Shown: positions 1-9,700 of the stretch, piece by piece
How positions within the stretch are numbered: the stretch's first letter is position 1
How the letters are laid out: the number at the start of each line of letters is the position of its first letter
Assembly (NCBI RefSeq): GCF_026239735.1
Contig: NZ_JAPIVT010000004.1
Span: forward strand, 186,001 to 250,000
DNA from: Pedobacter sp. MC2016-05
Lineage (GTDB): Bacteria; Bacteroidota; Bacteroidia; Sphingobacteriales; Sphingobacteriaceae
Direction: 5' to 3'
Length of the DNA stretch: 64,000 bases
Position numbers and translations under genes: made by a program
The notes under the pieces: model-generated
What the model was told of the DNA's origin: nothing
The model's input: the letters and a program-made list of their open reading frames with translations, nothing else
Database searches by the model: none

Positions 1-252
1 GCAGGTTTCTATGCCTATCGGTAAGGATAGTTCTGCCATCCGCTTTACTCACCGAAAAAACGGGTTCGTGTTCGCTATTGCCAGGTTTAGAAAACATAAA
101 ACAAAGCAAGAAACAAAAAATATAAGTTACAGATTGGCACTTTCACCACTGCTGGAGCGAATAGACATCCCGTTCTGCTAATCCCAATTTTTATTAAAAC
201 TCTTTATATACTCAGGGGTTAATTACATACAATAATAGCTAACCAAAAAAAT
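1..252. other. Intergenic leader with a diverged interspersed repeat
   Basis: No coding potential is seen before the copper-protein gene. Bases 10-50 resemble bases 831-870 of the 60.8-kb spacer: both have ATGCC, GGTAA, a GCCAT and CGC core and TTA in the same order and spacing. This suggests two diverged copies of an intergenic repeat. No clear -7 box was found upstream of 253. Confidence 0.35.
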
Positions 253-600
253 ATGGAAACGAGAAACAACCACGCATTAATTCAGGCCTTATTAGATTGC
301 GCTATGGCATGCGAACATTGCGGTTCTTCAAGCCTGAAGGAAGAGCAAGATATTGCAATGATGGTAGATTGTATTAAATTGAATAGAGATTGTGCAGACA
401 TTTGTACTCAGGCAGCAAGATTGCTGCAACGCGATTCAGTTATCGGAAGACAATACCTTTTGTTATGTGAAGAAATTTGTCGTTTATGCGCAGAAGAATG
501 TAGTAACCATGATCATGAACATTGCAGACAATGTGCGGTTGCCTGCGAAGAATGTGCCGATGCCTGTCATGCTAACCACCAACCTATTGAGCAAGATTAA
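253..600 (+). CDS. Four-helix-bundle copper-binding protein (Csp/DUF326-like)
   Basis: This 115-residue protein carries 15 cysteines, at residues 16, 20, 23, 40, 47, 51, 72, 76, 79, 83, 91, 94, 98, 101 and 105. Most fall in CxxC or CxxxC spacings along predicted helices, with a His-rich turn near residues 86-90. This is the pattern of Csp copper-storage proteins, where thiols lining a four-helix bundle bind many Cu(I) ions. No signal peptide is present, so a cytosolic, Csp3-like role is inferred. The gene stands alone: the neighbouring DNA downstream is an IS remnant that begins within about 12 bases of the stop. Copper binding is inferred from the family and cysteine spacing. Confidence 0.85.
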   Translation: METRNNHALIQALLDCAMACEHCGSSSLKEEQDIAMMVDCIKLNRDCADICTQAARLLQRDSVIGRQYLLLCEEICRLCAEECSNHDHEHCRQCAVACEECADACHANHQPIEQD

Positions 601-611
601 TCCCAAAAAAA

Positions 612-2388
612 TGTCCCGATGATTAAAGAGGGCACTGAAAAAGTAGACTTAAAATGGTCTATAGAAAAATTAGCGGATGAGTAGATTATAAGATCTCCAT
701 CCGCTATTTCCTTTTTGAGTATTTTATATTTTTTACTGATTCCAATTCATCAAGTTCTCTCGACCAATTTTAGTGTTTTATGGCCCTTTTGGCATGTTTT
801 TTTTGTTAATAATGATCCCGATTTAGAATTTTAGTATTCTTTTTAGATTTACTACGAATATCGCAAGTGCACCTTGCATTCTCATGCTTTCAAGGCCATA
901 GGAATTTGCTCTTTCATATCCATGCACATTTTTCAATTCACTATTTTCCGCCTCAATTTATATCTGTGTTTTGACTTTTCTCTGAAGTAATCGCTTTGTT
1001 GGAAGATCTCCTGCTCTTTGTGCTCATCTGGTTTTATTACAACCGAGTACGTTCTGCTTTTGGCTTCTGCTTTGTAACAGCCATCCTTTAGTGGGCATAC
1101 TTTGCATTTTTCGATATCGAAATAATAGGTCATTACCTGATTGCTCTTATCTACCTTTTTGCCCTGCACCCGTTTATACATAGCCGGGTGCCCTGCAGGG
1201 CATACGAACATATCAGCGTCTTTGTTGTAATCAAACTTTTCTTCCTCTTTCCTGGTGCCATGGGTAATAGCAGGGTTCATCCTGGCAACGATCTTAATCT
1301 TATTTCCGTTCAAATCCTTAAGCTTGAGGTTGTTCTTGCCGGCATAAGCTGCATCACCTATGATGGTGTCAACCTCCATTCCGTTTGACTGTGTCTGTCC
1401 AATAATTTTGGCAACTCAGGACCATCGCCTTTCTCCCCGGAAGTAACAACAGTGGCCGTTATGATACGTTCCTCTGTCATTGCCAAATGAGTTTTGTAAC
1501 CAAAAAAAACTGCTGTCAGCTGTTTTGTGGCCAACATTGGCATCCATATCTTTGGATATTGCATAGTTCTCCCGGGTATCTTCCACTGTTTCCTTTAAGA
1601 GGTTTAGCTCTCTTTCACAGCAGGGATTTCACTTAATGCTTCATCAGACTCGATAAGTTTTTGTAACTCCTTGCAGTATTCTATTTCTTTAAGGATATCA
1701 TTTGACTCATTTTTCTCAGCCATCTGCCCCTTCAAGCCATCATCCAATAGATACACTGCCTTTCGAAGCAGTTTCGAGCGTTGCCTGAGTACTTCAATAG
1801 AGGAATATGGATTGGATCTGGAAAGTGAATGCGTCGCATCGGCAATGATGGACCTGGATTTAATAATGCCTTTTTCCAAGGCCAGGGAAACGGTTTGCCA
1901 ATTAGAAGGTTTAAAAAATCCATATCCTTAAGGCGGAGCTTTCTGAACTTGGTCAATGAGCTTGAATTGATCACATCTTCTTCTGGGGATATCTCCAGGA
2001 AATATTTGAAGGACATATCATAGCGGGAACGCTCTACGACATCAACATCTGAAACGGAGAATGTGGTTTTCAAAAGCAGGTATTTAAACATGCGTACCGG
2101 ACTCTCAGCATTACGCCCGTTGTCTATGCAGCCAAAAGTTCATTATATATAAAACCAAAATCTATAAGCTCGTTAATCTTGCGCAGCAGGTTTTCTTTGG
2201 GAACAATCAGATCATAAAGCCTGGAAAACTCGCTAAAGTGGATTTTTTGTTGTTGAAGAAGCATCTTAAAAGCAGTGATAATACACCTTTAAAATACAAA
2301 AAAAGGAGCAGAAAAACTAGTTTTCCACTCCTATATATCCTTTTTAATTAAGGGACTTTTTCAGTGCCCTCTGATTCAAATCGGGACA
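612..2388. mobile_element. IS1182-family element with terminal inverted repeats, decayed
   Basis: The outer ends match as inverted repeats. TGTCCCGAT followed a few bases later by AGAGGGCACTGAAAAAGT occurs at 612-644, and its complement occurs at 2354-2388. The match continues into a run of 7 A on the left and 8 T on the right, so the exact boundary is uncertain and no clean target duplication can be read. The element is about 1.78 kb and holds one minus-strand transposase broken by several frameshifts. The ends look better preserved than the gene. Confidence 0.85.
823..2264 (-). pseudogene. IS1182-family transposase, multiply frameshifted
   Basis: Reading the minus strand from an ATG at 2264, the N-terminus (LLQQQKIHFSEFSRLYDLIV) is that of IS1182/IS4-type transposases. 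The frame then breaks at about 2130 and reappears as NGRNAESPVRMFKYLLLK. Further segments lie at 2091-1732, 1879-1604, 1564-1358 and 1379-940. The C-terminal part (ENSELKNVHGYERANSYGLE) is in yet another frame and ends with a stop at 823. The fragments are collinear and together cover a normal length of about 480 codons. At least four frame changes are needed, so no functional transposase can be made. Several independent lesions argue against a simple sequencing error. Confidence 0.88.
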
Positions 2389-2413
2389 TTTTTTTTGTTT
2401 CGTTCTGTCTGAA

Positions 2414-3967
2414 TTATTGAGCTGGGAAACTAAAATTATAAGTTCCTTGTTCGCCCACACCAGAAATACTAATCATATTATTTCTGCCCTGAGGTAGCGC
2501 CTTTTGAACATCGGCAACCGAATTTACTGGCTGACCATTCACTTTAGTAATGATTAAACCTTTTTCTACTCCGATATTATCAAATGCTTTACCGGTAACA
2601 ACCGATGTTACCACCACCCCACTATTAATTCCAAACTTGGTTTTTTGAGCTTGAGTTGCCGGAGCAAATGTTGCACCTAACTTAGAAACCTCTACATTTT
2701 TAGTAGCTGCATTATTGGCTGTTAAACCGATGCTAGATTCACCTTTTAAAGTAACCGTTATATCTTTCAAAGAACCATCTCTTAAAACACTTAGCTTCAC
2801 TTTGTCTCCAGGATTCATACGGCCAATTCTTTCCTGCAAATCAGGAGAATCATTAATAACAACACCATCTACTTTTTTAATGATATCGCCTTTTTTAATT
2901 CCCGCGGCAGCGCCACCGCCACCAGCTACCACATCACTTACATACAATCCGCTTACTTCTGATGTTGTAATTCCTTCTGGTTTCTCATCACCACTTAAAG
3001 GGTAAAAATTAACACCAATGTATCCACGTTTTACCATTCCATATTTCATAAAATCATCAACGATTTTACGGGCTAAATTTACAGGAATAGCAAATCCATA
3101 ACCTTGATTGTATCCACTTTGTGAAGCAATTGCAGAGTTAATACCTACTAATTCTCCATTTGCATTTACTAACGCTCCTCCACTGTTACCTGGGTTAATG
3201 GCCGCATCTGTTTGAATAAAGGATTCGATACTGGTGTTTGCAGGAGCCTGTGGTCTTTTACCCGTACGCTGATATTCGCGGTATTCTTCTTCTGTAATCT
3301 CGTTACCTTGTTGCTCACGACCGATAATGCCAATACTTCTATTTTTTGCACTCACGATACCCGCCGTAACTGTTGTCTGTAAATCGAGAGGGAACCCTAC
3401 TGCCAATACCCATTCTCCTACCTGAACATTATCAGAGTTACCCATTTTCACAACAGGTAAACCAGTAGCATTAACTTTAATTAAAGCCAAATCTGTGTTA
3501 GGATCGCGGCCAATCACTTTTGCTTCTACTTTACGTCGGTCAGTCAATACGACCTCAACCTTCGATGCATTTTCTACCACGTGATTATTGGTAACGATAT
3601 AACCATCCTGACTAATAATTACACCAGAACCTGATGCTGCTCGTGGTTGGCGTTGCATCTGGCGACCGCCGCCTCCAAAGAAATCATCGAACATATCAAA
3701 TGGCGATGAGTTTCTTGATCCACCACCACTTTTGGCTTCATAAGTTGTTTTAATGTGTACCACTCCTGGTGCAACCGCGGCTGCAGCCTGGGTAAAATCA
3801 GCTGTGCCAGCCGATGATACTTTAAGTGGATTATTGGCGAAATATAAATTCTGCTTTTCAGAAATCGTACTGCCAGTTTGATTGCGTTCAAATAATTTGT
3901 AACCTCCAATTGCTGCTGCCCCACCTATAAAAGCAGCCAACACCGTAATACCTAATATTTTTTTCAT
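2414..3967 (-). CDS. degP: DegP/DegQ-like periplasmic serine protease (Do family)
   Basis: The 517-residue protein has an N-terminal signal or membrane anchor (about residues 3-22), a trypsin-like domain and two PDZ domains (roughly 310-400 and 430-510). The catalytic triad is visible: H129 in TNNHV, D159 in NTDLALIKV and S262 in GNSGGALV. Such proteases degrade or refold damaged envelope proteins. A Gly/Arg/Gln-rich linker (about 80-108) precedes the protease core, as in the LA loop of DegP. The gene is transcribed alone toward the IS remnant. Its leader carries a duplicated 28-bp block and an inverted repeat. DegQ or DegS type cannot be told apart here, but two PDZ domains favour DegP/Q. 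Confidence 0.93.
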   Translation of the reverse strand: MKKILGITVLAAFIGGAAAIGGYKLFERNQTGSTISEKQNLYFANNPLKVSSAGTADFTQAAAAVAPGVVHIKTTYEAKSGGGSRNSSPFDMFDDFFGGGGRQMQRQPRAASGSGVIISQDGYIVTNNHVVENASKVEVVLTDRRKVEAKVIGRDPNTDLALIKVNATGLPVVKMGNSDNVQVGEWVLAVGFPLDLQTTVTAGIVSAKNRSIGIIGREQQGNEITEEEYREYQRTGKRPQAPANTSIESFIQTDAAINPGNSGGALVNANGELVGINSAIASQSGYNQGYGFAIPVNLARKIVDDFMKYGMVKRGYIGVNFYPLSGDEKPEGITTSEVSGLYVSDVVAGGGGAAAGIKKGDIIKKVDGVVINDSPDLQERIGRMNPGDKVKLSVLRDGSLKDITVTLKGESSIGLTANNAATKNVEVSKLGATFAPATQAQKTKFGINSGVVVTSVVTGKAFDNIGVEKGLIITKVNGQPVNSVADVQKALPQGRNNMISISGVGEQGTYNFSFPAQ

Positions 3968-4076
3968 GTGTTTGTATATTGTTTTTTAATGGTCATGAAG
4001 CGATCAAAAGCAATTGATTACTTTTTTTATTCGTTTAGCTTTTGATGGTTTCATGTGTTTGTATATTGTTTTTTAA
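3962..4076. repeat. 28-bp direct repeat bracketing a palindrome in the degP leader
   Basis: TTTCATGTGTTTGTATATTG followed by TTTTTTAA occurs at 3962-3989, covering the degP start codon on the complementary strand, and again identically at 4049-4076. The spacing is 87 bp. Between the copies an inverted repeat pairs ATCAAAAGC (about 4002-4010) with GCTTTTGAT (about 4037-4045). This looks like duplication of the translation-start region and may affect expression of the protease. Confidence 0.8.
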
Positions 4077-4363
4077 ATCCCCTGATTATTACAAGCATTA
4101 ATGCTAGCTAATTGTTTGCTTATAACATTCGTTGTTATTTGTAATGATTGCAAGAGCAAAATTCACTTTGTTTTAGCAGATTGCCCCAGCAGTTTTTATC
4201 TGCTCAAATTTTCTTTAACAAGTTTATTCAAATTTAATACCATATAAACGATATTTGTATCAGTTAAGCACCACAAGGCATGTTAAAAAATGTTAAAACC
4301 TTTAACCCAGGCTTTGCGATTGCTAATTGCATCTCAAATATTGCATAAAAAAATGAAGGTTTC
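3968..4363. other. Divergent intergenic region between degP and dapF
   Basis: This 396-bp AT-rich spacer separates two divergently transcribed genes and must contain both promoters. Apart from the direct repeat and palindrome near degP, nothing coding is visible. No convincing -33/-7 pair was identified for dapF. Confidence 0.5.
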
Positions 4364-5146
4364 ATGAAAATTAATTTCTTTAAATACCAGGGAGCGGGCA
4401 ATGATTTCATTCTAATAGATCATACCATGAAACAATTAGAAGACATTGATAATGAGTTAATTGAACAACTATGTGATAGAAGATTTGGCATTGGCGCAGA
4501 TGGATTAATGTTTTTAACGCAACATGATGATTACGATTTTGAAATGCATTATTTCAATGCGGATGGTAAGTTAGGTAGCATGTGCGGTAATGGTGGCAGG
4601 TGCATTGTGGCATTTGCCAAACAACTCGGTATTATTCAAAATGAAACGAACTTTTTGGCAGTAGACGGACCGCATTATGCCAGAATTTCAGAATCAGGAG
4701 ATTGGGTGGAGCTACAAATGATTGATGTTGACAGCATTACCAATGATGGTGAAGCATTTGTTTTAAACACCGGCTCTCCACATTACGTTGCTTTACAAAG
4801 TGATTTAAAAAATTTCGATGTTTTTACACAGGGAAAAAACATTAGATACAATGAAGTTTATAGCGAAAAAGGCATCAATGTAAATTTCGTTGAAGATAAA
4901 GGCGACCATTTATTTGTGCGAACTTACGAACGTGGCGTAGAAGATGAAACTTATGCCTGCGGTACCGGCGTAACTGCTGTTGCAATGGCTATGGCGAAAT
5001 ACAAAAGTCAAACCGGCCATATCAAAACCGATATAAAAGTTTTGGGTGGAGATATCAAAATCGACTTTGATTACGATGGAAATGCATTTACAAACGTATT
5101 TTTATGCGGGCCGGCAAAATTGGTTTTTGAAGGAGAAGTTGGTTAA
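4364..5146 (+). CDS. dapF: Diaminopimelate epimerase
   Basis: This enzyme converts LL- to meso-diaminopimelate, the last step before lysine and the source of the peptidoglycan cross-linking residue. The 260-residue length is typical. The two catalytic cysteines are both visible: C74 in MCGNGGRC and C199 in YACGTGVTA. The N-terminal FFKYQGAGNDFILID motif is also characteristic. The ATG at 4364 places the start directly before this motif. It acts in the cytosol. It is monocistronic here, with the efflux operon more than 400 bp downstream. Confidence 0.96.
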   Translation: MKINFFKYQGAGNDFILIDHTMKQLEDIDNELIEQLCDRRFGIGADGLMFLTQHDDYDFEMHYFNADGKLGSMCGNGGRCIVAFAKQLGIIQNETNFLAVDGPHYARISESGDWVELQMIDVDSITNDGEAFVLNTGSPHYVALQSDLKNFDVFTQGKNIRYNEVYSEKGINVNFVEDKGDHLFVRTYERGVEDETYACGTGVTAVAMAMAKYKSQTGHIKTDIKVLGGDIKIDFDYDGNAFTNVFLCGPAKLVFEGEVG

Positions 5147-5568
5147 TGCTAATCGATTGATAATAACCTTGCAAACACAAATCTACTCTCATTACAGTAA
5201 CCCGATTTCTCTAAAGTGTAGATTTCACACTAAGGAAATGAAATAATGACTGTTTTTCTAAACAAAATCTTTAACAATTCTGCTAAGAGAAGAGGCTTAT
5301 TTAACATCGATTAACATCTGTCTCAAGATATTTACACAATAATTTCTGGAACAAATCAGCGATATCACCCTCGAAAACAAGCATTTAATACCAAAAATAG
5401 CCCTTTAGAGATAAAAAATAAATCAATCGATTGATTAAATGACAGAATTTGGACAGACTTAATTTCTTTTAGGCTTTATTTTTGGGCAGAAATCGGCAAG
5501 TTGAAAACCACCATTCACTACGCTTTCAGATCCGGAAATTAAAATTTAAATACACACAAAAATAGTCC
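5147..5568. other. Intergenic region upstream of the RND efflux operon
   Basis: This 422-bp region carries no gene. It holds a perfect 16-bp palindrome (5421-5436). A partial match to it (AATCGATTGAT) lies at 5151-5161, just after the dapF stop. A TATTTTTG box at 5477-5484 fits the Bacteroidota -7 consensus, but no TTG lies at the usual 19-21 bp upstream. Confidence 0.5.
5421..5436. promoter_or_regulatory. 16-bp perfect palindrome, putative operator of the efflux operon
   Basis: AATCAATCGATTGATT is identical on both strands and lies 133 bp upstream of the adaptor gene start. Perfect palindromes of this size before RND operons are typically bound by TetR-family repressors. No TetR gene is adjacent, so any regulator would be encoded elsewhere. 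This assignment is inference. Confidence 0.45.
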
Positions 5569-6738
5569 ATGAGAAAAGTAACAACTCTCGTTTTTGGCAT
5601 GAGCATCGCTATTGTTTTAGCATCATGCGGAAATAATGATGAACAGAAGAAAGCCGCCGCAGCTGCAGCGGCTGGTCCCCAAGCCTACCCTGTTTTTACG
5701 GTTAACGCACAAACCACAGAACTGAATTCAGATTATCCAGCAACCATCGAAGGGATTCAAAATATCGATATCCGCCCTAAAGTTGATGGTTTCATTCAAA
5801 AAATATTGGTAGATGAAGGTGCAGTTGTTAAAAAAGGGCAATTACTTTTCACGATAATGGCACCACAATATGAGCAAGAAGTTAGAACGGCGAGAGCTGC
5901 GATTAGCAGTGCAGAGGCTGATGTAAATGCAGCACAACTTCAGGTAAATAAAACTCGCCCTCTAGTGGAAAAAGACATCATCAGCAAATACGACTTAGAT
6001 GCAGCGCAGCTAACCTTGCAAAGTAGAAAAGCAGCGTTAGCGCAAGCCAAAGCTGCGTTAGCAAATGCTCAGGTAAATTTGGGTTATACTTCTATCACAA
6101 GCCCTGTTGATGGCGTGGTTGGTAGCCTTCCTTTCAGAACCGGAAGTTTAGTGAGCAGTTCCAGTACCGAACCTCTTACCACGGTTTCGAACACATCTAA
6201 AGTTTATGCCTACTTCTCACTTAATGAAAAACAATTATTAGATTTTTCTAAAACATATAAAGGAAGTACATTGGCACAGCAGATGAAAAACATTCCGGCA
6301 GTTAGTTTGGTATTGGCTGATGGAACTGTTTATGCTCAAAATGGTAAAATTGAATCCATCAATGGCCAAATTAATACCGCTACAGGTTCTGCTAGTTTAA
6401 GAGCTACATTCCCTAATCCAGTTTCTTTATTAAAAAATGGTGCAAGTGCTTCGGTTCGAGTGCCGCAGAAAGTTGAAAATGCAATTCTTGTTCCTCAAAA
6501 ATCAACAATCGATTTACAGGGAAAGAAATTTGTTTACGTGTTAGGCGATTCCTCAAAAATTATCAGTACCGAAATCCAGATAATGGACTTAGCTAAAGAT
6601 AAATTTTATGTGGTAACCAAAGGTTTAAAAGCTGGCGATAAAATCGTTCTGGAAGGGTTTCAATCTTTAAAAGATGGAGCTAAAATTAAACCAGAAGAAC
6701 AAAGTGCCGATTCAGTTTATGCTGATATAAAAAAATAA
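5569..6738 (+). CDS. RND efflux periplasmic adaptor (AcrA/MexA-like lipoprotein)
   Basis: This 389-residue membrane-fusion protein links the inner-membrane pump to the outer-membrane channel. A lipoprotein signal ends in LASC with C20 as the lipidated residue. An Ala-rich linker follows. Next come the barrel-sandwich half-motifs (near residues 65-95 and 165-200), flanking a coiled-coil hairpin (about 100-160, rich in Ala, Gln and Lys), and then beta-barrel and membrane-proximal domains. It is the first gene of a three-gene operon with the pump 46 bp downstream. Substrates cannot be predicted from sequence, though this class (HAE1) usually exports hydrophobic or amphiphilic drugs and dyes. Confidence 0.95.
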   Translation: MRKVTTLVFGMSIAIVLASCGNNDEQKKAAAAAAAGPQAYPVFTVNAQTTELNSDYPATIEGIQNIDIRPKVDGFIQKILVDEGAVVKKGQLLFTIMAPQYEQEVRTARAAISSAEADVNAAQLQVNKTRPLVEKDIISKYDLDAAQLTLQSRKAALAQAKAALANAQVNLGYTSITSPVDGVVGSLPFRTGSLVSSSSTEPLTTVSNTSKVYAYFSLNEKQLLDFSKTYKGSTLAQQMKNIPAVSLVLADGTVYAQNGKIESINGQINTATGSASLRATFPNPVSLLKNGASASVRVPQKVENAILVPQKSTIDLQGKKFVYVLGDSSKIISTEIQIMDLAKDKFYVVTKGLKAGDKIVLEGFQSLKDGAKIKPEEQSADSVYADIKK

Positions 6739-6784
6739 AGATATCATCACTGCAGTCATAATATCAGTGTAATCAATATTAAAT

Positions 6785-9700
6785 ATGTTTAAGAAATTTA
6801 TAGAAAGACCGGTACTATCTACGGTTATATCCATTATCATCGTTATTCTCGGTGTTTTAGGTTTAGCTACTTTACCGGTTTCGCAATATCCAGAGATAGC
6901 ACCGCCTACAGTACAGGTTTCCACTTCGTACCAAGGTGCCAATGCAGATGTGGTAATGAATAGCGTTGTTGTTCCGCTTGAAGAGCAAATTAATGGTGTG
7001 GAAGACATGACGTACATGACTTCTAGCGCCAGTAACGATGGTACTGCAACCATCACGGTTAACTTTAAATTGGGCACAAACCCAGATTTGGCAGCAGTAA
7101 ACGTTCAAAACAGGGTGGCAAGGGCAACCAGTTTATTACCTGCAGAGGTAACCAGGTCAGGTGTAATTACAGCAAAAAGGCAAGCGAGTAACGTTTTGAT
7201 TTTTGGTTTGTACAGTGATGATCCATCTTATGATCAAAAGTTTTTACAGAATTACGCCAATATCAACATCATTCCGCAAATTAAGCGTATTAATGGTGTT
7301 GGTGATGCCAGCGCTTTCGGAACGTTGGATTATACCATGCGTATCTGGCTGAAACCAGATATTATGGCCACTTACGGGTTGGTTCCAAGTGACGTAAATA
7401 CGGCTTTGGCCGATCAAAACGTGGAAGCCGCTCCAGGGCAATTTGGTGAACAAGGCGATCAGGCTTTTCAATACACACTAAAATATACAGGCCGTTTAAA
7501 AGATGAAGCACAATTTGGCAACATCATTATTAAATCGACTGCCAGCGGACAAATTCTTCGCTTAAAAGATATTGCAAGAATTGAATTAGGTGCTCAAAGT
7601 TATGCCAGTTCTGTAAAATTTAATGGAAAGCAAGCTTTAGGTATTGCCATTAACCAAACAGCAGGATCGAATGCGAAAGAAGTAATTGAGAACTCCATTA
7701 AAACTTTGGATGAAGCTCAAAAATCCTTTCCAAAAGGGGTTCATTACTCAACTTTGGTTAACGTAAATGATTTCCTGGATGCCTCGATTGAAAAAGTAAT
7801 CCACACGTTGATTGAAGCTTTTATCCTGGTATTCTTGGTGGTATTTATCTTCTTACAAGATTTCCGTTCTACTTTAATTCCGGCGATAAGTGTTCCTGTA
7901 GCGATTATTGGAACGTTCTTCTTTTTAAGTTTGTTCGGTTTTACCATTAACTTACTTACCCTATTTGCACTTGTACTCGCCATCGGTATTGTAGTGGATG
8001 ATGCAATTGTGGTAGTGGAGGCCGTCCACGCCAAGCTTGATGAAGGTTACACGGATGCAAAAAAAGCCACGGTAGATGCCATGGATGATATTAGTGGTGC
8101 CATCATTTCCATCACATTGGTAATGGCTGCAGTATTTATCCCGGTAAGTTTTATCCAAGGCTCATCAGGAGTATTTTACAAACAGTTTGGTTTAACACTG
8201 GCCATTTCGATTATTTTATCAGCTGTAAATGCGTTAACACTGAGTCCGGCATTATGTGCTTTGTTTTTAAAGCCACACAAAGACGATCATGGGAAAAAGA
8301 AAAACTTTTTAGAGCGTTTTTATGCTGCATTTAATACTTCTTTTGATGCCGTTACGGGAAAATATAAAAAATCGGTTAGCTTTCTATCCAGAACAAAATG
8401 GCTGGTTGGCGTCGGGATTTTATTTTTCACGGGTCTTTTAATATGGACAATGAATACTACACCAAAAGGTTTTGTGCCGAATGAGGATTTAGGAACGATC
8501 ATGTCTGATATTTCATTGCCTGCGGGAACTTCTCAAGAGGAAACCAATATTGTGATTGCAAAAATTGATAGCATCGCACATAAAATCCCAGAGATCAAAA
8601 ACACTTTGAGAGTAGTTGGTCGAAGCATGATTAGTGGTTCTGGAAGTTCGTACGGGATGGTAATTTCTCGATTAACCCCTTGGGATGAACGTAAAGGGCG
8701 TGATGTTAAAACCATCATTGGCGAATTATTTGCTAAAACAGCTACGATTAAAGGTGCTAAAATTATTTTCTTTGCACCGCCAACTATTCAGGGTTTTGGT
8801 ACCAGTGGAGGTTTTGAGTTTCAATTGCAAGATAAAACTGGTGGCGATATTAAGAAGTTTAATGAAGTTGGTAACGGATTTTTAGCGGCTTTAAGTCAGC
8901 GTCCGGAAATTCAATATGCTTCTACCTCTTTTAACCCGAATTTCCCGCAATATCAAATCGATGTTAACGTGGCAAAAGTAAAACAAGCAGGATTAAACGT
9001 AAGTGATGTTTTGGGCGTAATGCAAGGTTACTATGGTGGGGTTTATGCATCAAATTTTAATAAATTTGGTAAACAATTTAGGGTAATGTATCAGGCGGAA
9101 GCGGCGTATCGTTCAAATGAACAAACGTTAACGCGTATTTTTGTTCGAAATCCTTCTGGCCAAATGGCACCAATTTCGGAGTTTATTACCCTTACAAAAG
9201 TTTACGGTCCACAAGCAATTTCCCGTTTCAATTTGTTTACATCAATTGCTGTTACAGGGAATCCAAATGCAGGTTATAGTTCCGGCGATGCGCTTGCAGC
9301 CGTTCAAGAAGAAGCTGCGAAACATTTACCTGCAGGATATGGATATGAGTTTTCGGGGTTATCTCGTGAAGAGATGAGCAGCGGTAGCCAGACCATATTC
9401 ATCTTCTTACTGTGCGTAATTTTCGTTTATTTCTTACTGGCAGCCCAATATGAAAGTTATATTTTACCGTTGGCAGTATTAATATCACTCCCAATCGGTT
9501 TGGCGGGAACCTTTATTTTCGATAAAATTTTCGGCATCGATAATAACATCTATACTCAAATTACGCTCATTATGCTCGTTGGTTTGTTAGCGAAAAATGC
9601 AATTTTGATTGTAGAATATGCGGTGGATAGAAGACGAAAAGGCATGAGCATTGTGAATGCGGCAATTGATGGCGCAACCGCACGTTTACGTCCAATTTTG

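Noticed and set aside
605..2396. A and T runs outside the IS1182 ends as target duplication
   Set aside because: They are inverted (A on the left, T on the right), not direct, so they extend the inverted repeat rather than mark a duplication.
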